Source of the DNA: Actinomadura madurae
GTDB taxonomy: Bacteria; Actinomycetota; Actinomycetes; Streptosporangiales; Streptosporangiaceae
Reading direction: 5' to 3'
DNA: 64,000 nucleotides
Assembly: GCF_900115095.1 (NCBI RefSeq)
Contig: NZ_FOVH01000008.1
Coordinates: forward strand, 186,001 to 250,000
Made by a program: the position numbers and the translations under genes
Notes under the pieces: model-generated
What the model saw: only the letters and a program-made list of their open reading frames with translations
The model's database searches: none
What the model was told of the DNA's origin: nothing
Part shown: positions 32,761-40,940 of the stretch, one piece after another
Layout of the letters: each line of letters begins with the position of its first letter
Numbering within the stretch: the first letter of the stretch is position 1

Positions 32761-34106
32761 GCACCCCCGCGGACCAGGCCACCGGCGGCGCCGGCGCTCC
32801 GGCGGCGCTCACCCTTCCCACGATCGCCGACGGCGCCGAGTTCGCCGGCGAGTTCAAGAACTCCGGCTACCGCGAGCCGCCCCAGCTGGTCTGCCTGCCC
32901 AACCGCCAGCTCGTCCGGCTGCCGCCGCTGCTGTTCCTCGTCGCCAAGGCGCTGCACGACCACCGCGAGCTGGCCGGGACGAAGGACGTGACGGCCGCGC
33001 TCGACACCGTGGCCGCGGCGGTCAGCGAGCAGGCGGGCGCCCGGCTCACCGCCGAGCAGCTCGTCTACCTGGTCGACCACAAGCTCGCCCCGCTCGGCGT
33101 GACGACCTACAGCGACGGCACCCCGCCTCCCGTCGTCAAGGCCGACCCGTTCCTCGGGCTGAAGTTCAAGGTCGCCGTCTTCCCGGAGTCGGTCACCTGG
33201 TTCGTCGCCGGGCTGTTCGGCTGGCTGTTCAAGCCGCTGATCGTGGCCGTCGCGGTGGCCGGCGTCATCGCCGGCGAGGTGTGGGTGCTGACCACGCGGT
33301 CGATCGCCGAGGCGCTCCAGCAGACCCTGCTCGCCCCGGTGAGCATCCTGCTGATCATGGCGCTGGGGGTGCTGTCGTGCGCCTTCCACGAGGTCGGGCA
33401 CGCGGCCGCCTGCCGCTACGGCGGCGTCCGCCCGGGGGTCATGGGGTGCGGCATCTACCTGGTGTGGCCCGCGTTCTACACCGACATCACCGAGTCGTAC
33501 CGGCTCGGCCGCGCCGGACGGCTCCGCGCCGACCTGGCCGGCGTCTACTTCAACGGGCTCTTCGTCGCCGGGCTGATCCTGCTCTACCTGGCGACGGGGT
33601 ACGAGCCGCTGCTCGTCGCCGTGCTCTACGTCAACATCGAGATCATCCAGCAGCTGCTGCCGACGCTGCGGTTCGACGGGTACTACATCATGTCGGACCT
33701 GATCGGCATCCCCGACCTGTTCAAGTACATCGGCCCCATCCTGCGCCGGACGCTCCTGCGCCGCCCGGCCGACGAGCGGCTCCGCGACCTCAAGCGCTGG
33801 CCGCAGGTCTTCGTCACGGCCTGGGTGCTGACCATCGTCCCGCTCCTGGCCGTCCAGATCGGCCTCATCGTCACGCAGATCCCGAACCTGGTGATGAAGG
33901 ACTGGTGGATGATGCGCCGGCTCGCCGCCTCCGCGTCCGCCGGGGCGAGCCCGCTCGAACTGCTCACCTCCGGGCTCCAGATCCTGCTGCTGGCGCTCCC
34001 GCTGGCGGGCGTGCTGCTGATCCTCTACATGATGGCGAGCTGGCTGGTGCGGCGGGCCGTCCGCTTCGTCAACGCGCCCGTCCAGGAGACCGCCTCCCGG
34101 GCCTGA
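32757..34106 (+). CDS. Membrane M50-type (site-2) zinc metallopeptidase
   Basis: A 449-residue integral membrane protein annotated in relatives as 'putative peptide zinc metalloprotease'. After a soluble N-terminal region of about 140 residues come about six membrane helices. HEVGH (residues 211-215) supplies the zinc site in a helix, and RFDGYY (about 305-310) supplies the third ligand Asp, the usual LDG/NPDG equivalent of site-2 proteases. Its coupling to the peptide gene suggests that it removes the GEVLP-type leader or releases the peptide during export. Related proteins accompany HlyD/ABC peptide exporters, but no exporter is found here. ATG at 32757 overlaps the upstream stop. Confidence 0.83.
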   Translation: MSTPADQATGGAGAPAALTLPTIADGAEFAGEFKNSGYREPPQLVCLPNRQLVRLPPLLFLVAKALHDHRELAGTKDVTAALDTVAAAVSEQAGARLTAEQLVYLVDHKLAPLGVTTYSDGTPPPVVKADPFLGLKFKVAVFPESVTWFVAGLFGWLFKPLIVAVAVAGVIAGEVWVLTTRSIAEALQQTLLAPVSILLIMALGVLSCAFHEVGHAAACRYGGVRPGVMGCGIYLVWPAFYTDITESYRLGRAGRLRADLAGVYFNGLFVAGLILLYLATGYEPLLVAVLYVNIEIIQQLLPTLRFDGYYIMSDLIGIPDLFKYIGPILRRTLLRRPADERLRDLKRWPQVFVTAWVLTIVPLLAVQIGLIVTQIPNLVMKDWWMMRRLAASASAGASPLELLTSGLQILLLALPLAGVLLILYMMASWLVRRAVRFVNAPVQETASRA

Positions 34107-34288
34107 GCGGACCGCCGGGCGCGCACCGACCGGCCGGGAAATGCATTTTATACAATTTTGACGAAATGCTTGGGGCGGCCGGCCCGCGGGAATCCATTCC
34201 GGTGAGAAGAGAAAAGCGCTGACCGCGCCTCTCCTTTTTCCTGCAAAGGCCGGCCCATCCCCCGCCGGTGTTTCCGGAAGGCCCCGCA

Positions 34289-35263
34289 TTGCTCCGCCGC
34301 AGTACCCCCGCCGTATGGCTGGGGGCCTTCGCCCTGCTCGCTCCCGGCGCCGTCGTGGATCGGTCCACGGCCTCCGCCGCGCCCCGCGCCGAGGTCGTCG
34401 CCGAGACGGCGGTCGCGCCCCGCACCGTGGACCTGACCATCGGGTCCCCCGCCATGGACCGCCGCGAGAAGGTCCGGCTCCTCCTGCCCCGCGGCTGGTC
34501 GAGGGACGCCGGACGCACCTGGCCCGTCCTGTGGCTGCTGCACGGCGGCGTCGACGACCACACCGCCTGGACGCGCGACACCGACGTCGCCGACCTCACC
34601 GCCCGGAGCGAGCTGATCGTCGTCATGCCGAACGGCGGCCGGTGCGGCAATTACTCCGACTGGTGGAACTACGGCCGCGGCGGATCCCCGCGATGGGAGA
34701 CGTTCCACATGACCGAACTGCGGCACATTCTCGAACGGGACTACGGCGCCGGACGGGAACGCGCGGTCGCCGGCAATTCCATGGGCGGCCTCGGCGCCAT
34801 GCTGTACGCGGCCCGCTTCCCAGGGATGTTCCGGGCCGCGGCGGCGTTCAGCGGGTACGTCGACACCCTGCACGGCCACGAGCCCGGCGACGGTTCGACC
34901 GGCTGGGGGCCGTCCTTCTCCTGCCCCGGCACCGACTGGCGGCGGGTGTGGGGCCACCCCGACCACCAGGCCGCGATCTGGCACGCGCACAACCCGGCCG
35001 ACCTCGCGGGGCGGCTGCGCGGCGTCCGGCTGTGGGTGGCCAGCGGCAACGGGAAGGCCGGCTCCCTCGGCGGGATGCCGTTCACGGACCCGGTGGAGGC
35101 CGCCGCCCACGCCAACGCGCACGCGTTCGTGAAGCGGCTCCGCGACGAGGGCGTCCCGGTGACCACGCGCTTCTTCGACGGGCAGCACGACTGGCCGTAC
35201 TGGCAGCGCGACCTGCACGAGGCGTACCCGGCGCTGATGAGGTCCCTCGGTCTCCCCGGCTGA
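34289..35263 (+). CDS. Secreted esterase of the antigen 85/esterase D fold
   Basis: A protein of about 324 residues. A TTG at 34289 is preferred (GGAAGG about 7 bases upstream) and gives a normal signal peptide LLRRSTPAVWLGAFALLAPG; GTG 34268 would add seven residues. The catalytic elbow is AGNSMGGLGA and the catalytic His is in DGQHDWPYW; the oxyanion segment is LWLLHGGVDDHTAW. It shares this plan with the esterase at 10998-12245 but lacks its long linker. Two Cys (GRCGNY, FSCPG) may pair. Its nearness to the peptide/M50 locus may be fortuitous; an IR (GCATTT 34143 / AAATGC 34169) in the AT-rich stretch upstream suggests its own promoter. Confidence 0.82.
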   Translation: MLRRSTPAVWLGAFALLAPGAVVDRSTASAAPRAEVVAETAVAPRTVDLTIGSPAMDRREKVRLLLPRGWSRDAGRTWPVLWLLHGGVDDHTAWTRDTDVADLTARSELIVVMPNGGRCGNYSDWWNYGRGGSPRWETFHMTELRHILERDYGAGRERAVAGNSMGGLGAMLYAARFPGMFRAAAAFSGYVDTLHGHEPGDGSTGWGPSFSCPGTDWRRVWGHPDHQAAIWHAHNPADLAGRLRGVRLWVASGNGKAGSLGGMPFTDPVEAAAHANAHAFVKRLRDEGVPVTTRFFDGQHDWPYWQRDLHEAYPALMRSLGLPG

Positions 35264-36496
35264 TCAGGTCGCGACCACGGGCGCGCCCGCGTCCTCGCGC
35301 CCGGACGTGCCGTGCCATTCGAGGACGAGGACGGTCGCGTCGTCGTCCAGGCGTCCGGCATGGTGCCTCAGAATGCTGTGGGTGAGGCGCCGGAGCGTCT
35401 CGGGGACGCCCAGCCCGCCGGCGTTGTGGCGGATGATGAAGTCGATGAACCGGGCGAGGCCGAACTCGTCCTTGTTCGGGTCGCGGGCCTCGACGATGCC
35501 GTCGGTGTAGAGCAGAACGCGGTCCCCCGGTTCGAGCTGCTCCTCGCAGACCTCGGCGCTCACCCCGAGATCGGTGCCGAGGGGGTGGCCCGGCTCGCAG
35601 CGCAGCGAGGTGACCCACCGGCCGCCCCGGATGATCACGGGCGCCGGGTGCCCGTGCAGGACCCACGAGAGCATGCCCGTCCGCAGGTCCAGGTCCGCCA
35701 GCGCCGCGGTCACGAACCGGCCGGAGGAGTCCTGTTCGAGCAGGATCTCCTCGATGGCGCGCCCGACGTCCCGCAGGGGCACGCCCTGCAGCCGGAGGTT
35801 GCGTCCCGCCGCCACCGCCAGGTTCGACGTCAGGCCGGACGCGGTGTCGTGGCCCATGGCGTCGAACACGCTGAGGTGCACGATGTCGCCGGCCAGGGCG
35901 TAGTCGAAGGCGTCGCCGCCGAGCTTGTAGGCCGGCTCCAGGGCGGCGCCGATCACCATCTGGTCGTTGGCGAAGCTCAGCGGCGCCATCATCCGCCACT
36001 GCATCTCGGCCGACACCGTCATCTCGCGGGTCCGGACCAGCCGGGCGTAGGTGTCGCTGTACGGCCCCTTGCTGACGATCATCAGGGCGACCAGGCCGGC
36101 GAGGTACTCGACGTCCTGCCGGGCCCGCTCGTCGTCCTGCGGCAGCGTGGCCCGCAGGACGCCGATGCGCTCGGTGCCGTCGAGGATCGGCGCCCAGTAC
36201 CGGGCCGTCCCGTCCGGGAACGCCTGTCCCGCCACCGTCTGCACCGTCTGGAACGCCCGCCCCGCCACCGTCCTGTCGATCTGGAGGTCGGTCTCGGTAC
36301 CGGCGTCCGGCCCCACGGCGGACGGCGTGCCGGGCAGCCGGCGCAGCACCGTCTGCTGGAGATCGACGACATAGATCTCCACGTCGTGCAGGCCCACCTT
36401 CGCGGCGTGCTCGGACACCGCTCCCGGTAGCTGCTCCATCGACATCAGATGGCTGGCCGCCAGCAACTCCCTCAGCATGGGCTCGCCGCCCCACAT
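35264..36496 (-). CDS. PP2C-type SpoIIE phosphatase with GAF-like sensor
   Basis: A 410-residue protein. The N-terminal half (about 15-165) looks like a GAF domain (VEIYVVDLQQTVLRRLPG, RAFQTVQTVAGQAF). The C-terminal SpoIIE phosphatase domain (about 185-400) contains YKLGGDAFDYAL, FDAMGHDTASG, YTDGIVEARD and DDATVLVLEW, the metal-binding Asp motifs. Such enzymes dephosphorylate anti-sigma-factor antagonists. ATG 36496 is used, with ATG 36478 as an alternative. No sigma-factor, anti-sigma or STAS gene is adjacent, so the partner is elsewhere. The stop codon abuts that of the convergent esterase gene. Confidence 0.9.
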   Translation of the reverse strand: MWGGEPMLRELLAASHLMSMEQLPGAVSEHAAKVGLHDVEIYVVDLQQTVLRRLPGTPSAVGPDAGTETDLQIDRTVAGRAFQTVQTVAGQAFPDGTARYWAPILDGTERIGVLRATLPQDDERARQDVEYLAGLVALMIVSKGPYSDTYARLVRTREMTVSAEMQWRMMAPLSFANDQMVIGAALEPAYKLGGDAFDYALAGDIVHLSVFDAMGHDTASGLTSNLAVAAGRNLRLQGVPLRDVGRAIEEILLEQDSSGRFVTAALADLDLRTGMLSWVLHGHPAPVIIRGGRWVTSLRCEPGHPLGTDLGVSAEVCEEQLEPGDRVLLYTDGIVEARDPNKDEFGLARFIDFIIRHNAGGLGVPETLRRLTHSILRHHAGRLDDDATVLVLEWHGTSGREDAGAPVVAT

Positions 36497-36529
36497 CCTC
36501 GCTCGCGGACGGTTCCGTATCCTGACCCT

Positions 36530-37018
36530 CTACCCACCTGCGGGTTTCCCATGTGGCCGCCGGTCCGAGGCGGGCCAGACGTAGGGCAGGTCGTCCGGCA
36601 CGTCCGGGAAACGGGAGCGGTAGAAGACCGGATCCTTGCGGACGAGCGCCGAACGGTGGCTGCGGTGGAACGCCGGGTCGCCGAGCCAGGGAGGCAGGTC
36701 TCCCGCCACGGCGAGCCCGTCCTGGTCCCGCGGGCGCCGCACCCCCGTTCTCTCGGACAGGTCCGCCACCAGCGTCCCGGCGCAGGTGTCGCCGTGGCCG
36801 AGCCCGCACCAGCGGTCGCAGATCTCCAGGCCGTACCGGACGAGCGCCTCCTCGTAGCCCGTCCACATCCGCGCCGCCGGGTGGTGCCGCCAGCCGTACC
36901 CCGGCACCGTCAGCGCCCGCAGCACCTGGATGGTCTCGACGCGCTGCTTACCGAGCCTGCGCGGGTCGAGAACGTCCGCCGTGGCGGTGAAGTCCGCATA
37001 CGGTAAGAAGGTCTGCAT
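36530..37018 (-). CDS. MSMEG_6728/pyrimidine-dimer glycosylase-like protein
   Basis: A 162-residue protein of the MSMEG_6728 family, related to the T4 endonuclease V-like (Pyr_excise) fold. The start MQTFLPYADFTATADVLDPRRLGKQRVET is characteristic: a Thr/Gln N-terminus and the RLGKQRVE helix with the Arg/Lys/Glu active-site set. GYGWRHHPAARMWTGYEEAL and GDPAFHRSHRSALVRKDP follow as in relatives. A role in DNA base or lesion handling is likely but not shown for most members. ATG at 37018 is preceded by GAGGGGG. It stands alone between a phosphatase and a kinase gene. Confidence 0.84.
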   Translation of the reverse strand: MQTFLPYADFTATADVLDPRRLGKQRVETIQVLRALTVPGYGWRHHPAARMWTGYEEALVRYGLEICDRWCGLGHGDTCAGTLVADLSERTGVRRPRDQDGLAVAGDLPPWLGDPAFHRSHRSALVRKDPVFYRSRFPDVPDDLPYVWPASDRRPHGKPAGG

Positions 37019-37092
37019 GACCGCCCCCTCGGTGCTCCAGCCCGCTACATACCCGCAGGTGAGCACCGGAACGTGCCGGCGGCCGGCGACCG

Positions 37093-38901
37093 TCAGGACG
37101 GCGCCGGCGACGGGTTCTTGGGCAGCATCGCGGCGATCTCGGGCTTCAGCAGGGACCGGACGCTCGCGTAGGAGCCGCCGAAACTCATGTCGCCGCAGCC
37201 GTCGCTGCCACCGGCCAGGTAGGCGAGCTGGAACTCGGCGGGTGTGAAGAACGCGCTCAGGCGGGGCGGCGTGGGTTCGGGACCGCCCTCGGTCGGGGAG
37301 AACTCGGCGAGCTTGAACCGGCCGTCGGCAGAGCAGTCCGACCACTTGCGCTCGAACCTCTTGTACGAACGCTGCCGCACGAGCGACTGGAGCCGGGCGA
37401 CGCCCGCGCCGGTCAGCGTCGCGGGCGTGAAGACGTCCCGGGCGGTGAGCCTGCGGCCGGTGCGCAGGTCCACGGTGACGACCTCGCCGCCGGGCGACCC
37501 GTCGGCCTGCAGGCAGTTGTCGGTGACCTGGAAGTAGCGTACGGAGACCAGCCGCGGCCCGCGCAGCCCGAGCCGGGCCTCGGTCCGTATCTTCACCGGG
37601 TTCCCCTTGCAGCCGAAGGTGGTCGAGATCCGCCGCGACATGGCGATGAGGCGGTCCAGGGGGCCGCGCAGCTCGGCGTTGATCCGGCGCTGCAGCGCGG
37701 CGTCCTTCAGGCCGCTGACCGTAGCGAACTGCGCGTTCTGGATCTGGATCTCCGGATTGCTGAGCGTGCGGTTGTCGGCGGCCATCCGGACGACCGCGAC
37801 GGGCCGGGGCGGCGGCTCCTTGCGGTCCTGCACCGCGTACACGGCGCCGCCCGCCGTCGCGGTGACCACGGCGACGCCCGCGGCGGCCATGGTGCCCTTG
37901 CCGGCCGCGGTGGCGAGGAACCCCTTGCTCACGGCGGCCCCGGCGCCCGTCCCGCCGCCGGCCGTCCCGCCGGCTCCGGAGGCGGACGCCGCGCCCGCCG
38001 TGGTCGCGCCCGCCGTGGTGGCGGCGGCCCCCGGGGCGACGGCGAGCGCGCCCAGCGGGAACAGGGCGGCCAGGGCGACCGCGGCGGCGGCCAGGGAGCG
38101 GACGCCGCGCTGCTCCCAGTCGCTCCCGTACGCGGCGGCGGCGGTGTTCTCAAGCCAGGTCACGAACGCCGCGGCGCCGGGCGGCCGCTCCCCCGGGTTC
38201 TTGGCCAGCCCCTGCAGCACGAGGGGCCGCAGCGGGTCGGGGACGTCCTTCACGTCGACCGGCACGTTGAGGTGCTGGTTCATCAGCGCCGCCGGCTCGG
38301 ACGCCACGAAGGGCCGGTGCCCGGTAACGCACTCCATGAACACGCACGTCGCGGCGTAGACGTCGGTGGCGGGGGTGGCGGGGTCGCCGCGCCACTGCTC
38401 GGGCGCCATGTACACGGGCGTCCCCGAGCGCGAGCCCTCCCCGGCGAGGACGGCGACGCCGAAGTCGACCAGCTTGCTCAGGCCGTCGGACCGGACGACG
38501 ACGTTGGCCGGCTTGTAGTCGCGGTGGACGACCCCGACGGCGTGGGCGGCCGCGAGCCCCAGCAGCGAGCCCTTCAGGACCAGCAGCGCCGCCTCCGGGG
38601 CCAGGGTCCCGTGCTCGCGCAGCACCTCCTTGAGGGACACGCCGTCGACCGCCTCCATCACGATCGCCGCGCCCTGGTCGCTCTCCACGAACTGGAAGAG
38701 GCGCGCCACGTACGGGCTGGTCAGCCGGCCGAGCATCTGCGCCTCGGCTCGCAGCGCGGTGATCGCCGCGGCGTCCCCCTCAGCGAGGTACTTGATGGCG
38801 ACCGGCGTCCCGGACTCCGCGTGCCGGGCGAGGACGACCCGTCCCTGCGCCCCGCGTCCCAGTTCACGGTCCTCGGTGAACCCCGTCAGCCGCCAGTCCA
38901 T
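37093..38901 (-). CDS. Membrane Ser/Thr protein kinase with RsiV/DUF3298-like sensor
   Basis: A 602-residue PknB-type kinase. Kinase domain about residues 7-265: ELGRGAQGRVVLAR, VAIKYL, HRDYKPANVVV, VDFGVAV, GTPVYMAPEQW. A very Ala/Gly/Thr-rich hydrophobic region follows (about 270-375) with likely one or two membrane helices. The C-terminal 200 residues resemble the DUF3298/RsiV-type extracellular domain (VSVRYFQVTDNCLQADG, VVTVDLRTGRRLTARDVFTP, FFTPAEFQLAYLAGG) with paired Cys. In RsiV this domain binds lysozyme, so a ligand-sensing role outside the cell is possible (inference). ATG at 38901. A different extracellular domain distinguishes it from the kinase at 28713. Confidence 0.88.
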   Translation of the reverse strand: MDWRLTGFTEDRELGRGAQGRVVLARHAESGTPVAIKYLAEGDAAAITALRAEAQMLGRLTSPYVARLFQFVESDQGAAIVMEAVDGVSLKEVLREHGTLAPEAALLVLKGSLLGLAAAHAVGVVHRDYKPANVVVRSDGLSKLVDFGVAVLAGEGSRSGTPVYMAPEQWRGDPATPATDVYAATCVFMECVTGHRPFVASEPAALMNQHLNVPVDVKDVPDPLRPLVLQGLAKNPGERPPGAAAFVTWLENTAAAAYGSDWEQRGVRSLAAAAVALAALFPLGALAVAPGAAATTAGATTAGAASASGAGGTAGGGTGAGAAVSKGFLATAAGKGTMAAAGVAVVTATAGGAVYAVQDRKEPPPRPVAVVRMAADNRTLSNPEIQIQNAQFATVSGLKDAALQRRINAELRGPLDRLIAMSRRISTTFGCKGNPVKIRTEARLGLRGPRLVSVRYFQVTDNCLQADGSPGGEVVTVDLRTGRRLTARDVFTPATLTGAGVARLQSLVRQRSYKRFERKWSDCSADGRFKLAEFSPTEGGPEPTPPRLSAFFTPAEFQLAYLAGGSDGCGDMSFGGSYASVRSLLKPEIAAMLPKNPSPAPS

Positions 38902-39200
38902 CCCGTGCTCCGCCCTTCTTCGATCAAGCTCCACTGGACGGTGACGCCGCCACGTGCCGAAAGGTTCGCGGAAAGCCACGACGAGCGCCACCCCCGCCGG
39001 GCGCCGTCCGCCCGGAGGCGGGCGGTGAGATGGGACACACCTCCCCCGGACGGCGCGCGAGCCCGGGAACGGTCGAAGGCACAGGTCACGCCCCTCACTT
39101 ATAGTTTTCTGACAAACCGCACCGGAAAAGCACAGCCATGAATTCACGGAAGGAATGTGCTAAAACGCGTCTGAGATCGGCCGACGCGGAAGGATCGTTC

Positions 39201-40064
39201 ATGGGCGCAGCGGAGGCTCTCGGACGGGTGGTCGACACGGAGCGCTATCCGCTGGCCGCGCCGGGGAGCGCCGGGTGGGACGCGGTCGTTTCCCTGACCC
39301 GGAAGGACCTGGCGAAAACGGGGTGCTGCGTGCTGCCCGACTTCATTCGCCCGGCATTGCAGGACGCACTCCGCGCGGAATGCGCGGAGATCGCGCCGCG
39401 CGCGCATTACGACGTCGAAACGGTGAACGCCTACAACATCGACGTCGCCACCCCATTGCCGGAAGATCATCCCGGGCGTATCACCGTCGAGCGGGGCAAC
39501 GCGTTCGTGGCCCGCGACCACATCCCCGGCGGCTTCATCGTCCACCGGCTCTATTCGAGCGAGCTCTTCCAGCGGTTCGTGGCGAGCTGCTTCGGGCTGC
39601 CGCGGGTGCACGAGCTCGCCGACCCGCTGTCGGGGCTGTGCGTCAACGTGGTCAACCCGGGGATGGAGCATCCCTGGCATTTCGACACCAACGAGTTCAC
39701 CGTCAGCCTGCTGACGCAGGAGCCGGAGGACGGGGGCGTCTTCGAGTACTGCCCGAACATCAGGTCGGCGGAGGCCGAGAACTTCGCCGACGTGCGCCGG
39801 GTGCTGACCGGGAACGGCGGCGACCTCGTCCGCGGCCTCACCCTCCGCCCCGGCGACCTGCAGCTGTTCAAGGGGCGGTACTCGCTGCACAGGGTCGGCA
39901 GGGTCCGGGGGAACACGGCGCGGCACACGGCGATCTTCGCCTACAGCGAGCGCCCGGGGGTGATCGGCAGCGTCGCGCGCACGAGGCAGCTCTTCGGCCG
40001 CGTCCTGCCCGAGCACCGGGCGGCGGCGGGCGGCGCCGTCCGGGTCGACCGGCTGCTCGACTAG
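39201..40064 (+). CDS. Fe(II)/2-oxoglutarate dioxygenase-like protein (ArpA/PhyH-like)
   Basis: A 287-residue cupin-fold oxygenase. The metal triad is visible: H160 and D162 in PWHFDTNEF, H230 in SLHRVGRV, followed by the co-substrate arginine region TARHTAIFAY. The N-terminal part carries an ARPA-like GWDAVVSLTRKDLAKTGCCVLPDF. The substrate is likely a free or carrier-bound small acid. ATG at 39201 is chosen over 39138 because GGAAGGA stands 6 bases upstream. It starts a + strand set with a methyltransferase (10 bp gap) and a carnitine-type acyltransferase, so the three probably make or remodel one metabolite. The 300-bp upstream region holds the promoter but no other gene. Confidence 0.82.
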   Translation: MGAAEALGRVVDTERYPLAAPGSAGWDAVVSLTRKDLAKTGCCVLPDFIRPALQDALRAECAEIAPRAHYDVETVNAYNIDVATPLPEDHPGRITVERGNAFVARDHIPGGFIVHRLYSSELFQRFVASCFGLPRVHELADPLSGLCVNVVNPGMEHPWHFDTNEFTVSLLTQEPEDGGVFEYCPNIRSAEAENFADVRRVLTGNGGDLVRGLTLRPGDLQLFKGRYSLHRVGRVRGNTARHTAIFAYSERPGVIGSVARTRQLFGRVLPEHRAAAGGAVRVDRLLD

Positions 40065-40074
40065 GAGGGCGTGC

Positions 40075-40884
40075 GTGCGCACGGACACCACAGGGAAGAT
40101 CTCGCTCGACCACATCTACACCCGGCCCGATCCCCGCGACTACTTCGGCACGCTGCGCGGACTCGAGTACGACATCCCGCAGCAGGCCAAACCGCACTTC
40201 CAGCGGCTCATCGGCGAAATCCGGGAGGCACGGGAGCTCCCGTCCGCGACCGTTCTGGACATCGGCTGCTCCTACGGCATCAACGCGGCCCTGGTGAAAT
40301 ACGACGTGACGATGGGCGAGCTGTACGATCGCTATGCCGGTCCCGACGCGGGCCGGCACACCCGCGGCACGCTGCTGGCCCGCGACCGGGAGCTGCTCCG
40401 TTCCCGGGAACAGGCCGACCGGCTGCGTTTCCTCGGGCTGGACGCCTCGGAGAACGCCCTTTCCTATGCCCTCGAAGCCGGTTTCCTCGACGGAGCGGTC
40501 CACGCCGATCTGGAGAACGGCGACCCGACCGAAGAGCAGCGCGCGCAGCTGGCCGGAACGGACCTGGTCATCTCGACGGGCTGCCTCGGCTACATCACCG
40601 AGCGCACCATTTCCCGCGTCATCGACGCCGACCCGGGCCGCCGGCCGTGGATGGCGCACTTCGTGCTGCGCATGTTCCCCTTCGACCCGGTCGCCGAGAC
40701 CCTCGCCGCCGCGGGATACGAGACCGTCCGCGTTGACGGCGTGTTCCAGCAGCGGAAGTTCGCGACCCGGGAGGAGCAGGCGCTCGTCCTGGACCGCCTC
40801 TCGCACGTCGGCGTCGATCCGAGCGGCCTGGAGACCGAGGGCCGGCTCTACGCGCAGCTGTACATCTCCCGTCCGCCCGGCTGA
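40075..40884 (+). CDS. SAM-dependent methyltransferase (class I)
   Basis: A 269-residue protein with the Rossmann SAM-binding motif I VLDIGCSYGIN (residues 60-70), an acidic motif II region (FLGLDASENALSYA) and a motif IV-like GTDLVISTGCLGYI. The N-terminus resembles small-molecule methyltransferases. The GTG start at 40075 lies just after AGGAGGGC. It is the middle gene of the dioxygenase-methyltransferase-acyltransferase set. An N- or O-methyl acceptor is possible; trimethylation of an amine would fit a carnitine-like product but is only inference. Confidence 0.84.
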   Translation: MRTDTTGKISLDHIYTRPDPRDYFGTLRGLEYDIPQQAKPHFQRLIGEIREARELPSATVLDIGCSYGINAALVKYDVTMGELYDRYAGPDAGRHTRGTLLARDRELLRSREQADRLRFLGLDASENALSYALEAGFLDGAVHADLENGDPTEEQRAQLAGTDLVISTGCLGYITERTISRVIDADPGRRPWMAHFVLRMFPFDPVAETLAAAGYETVRVDGVFQQRKFATREEQALVLDRLSHVGVDPSGLETEGRLYAQLYISRPPG

Positions 40885-40940
40885 CGCCGCGCGGTCCACC
40901 CTGGAACAAGCGGTCCACCTGGAACAACAAGAGGAACGCA

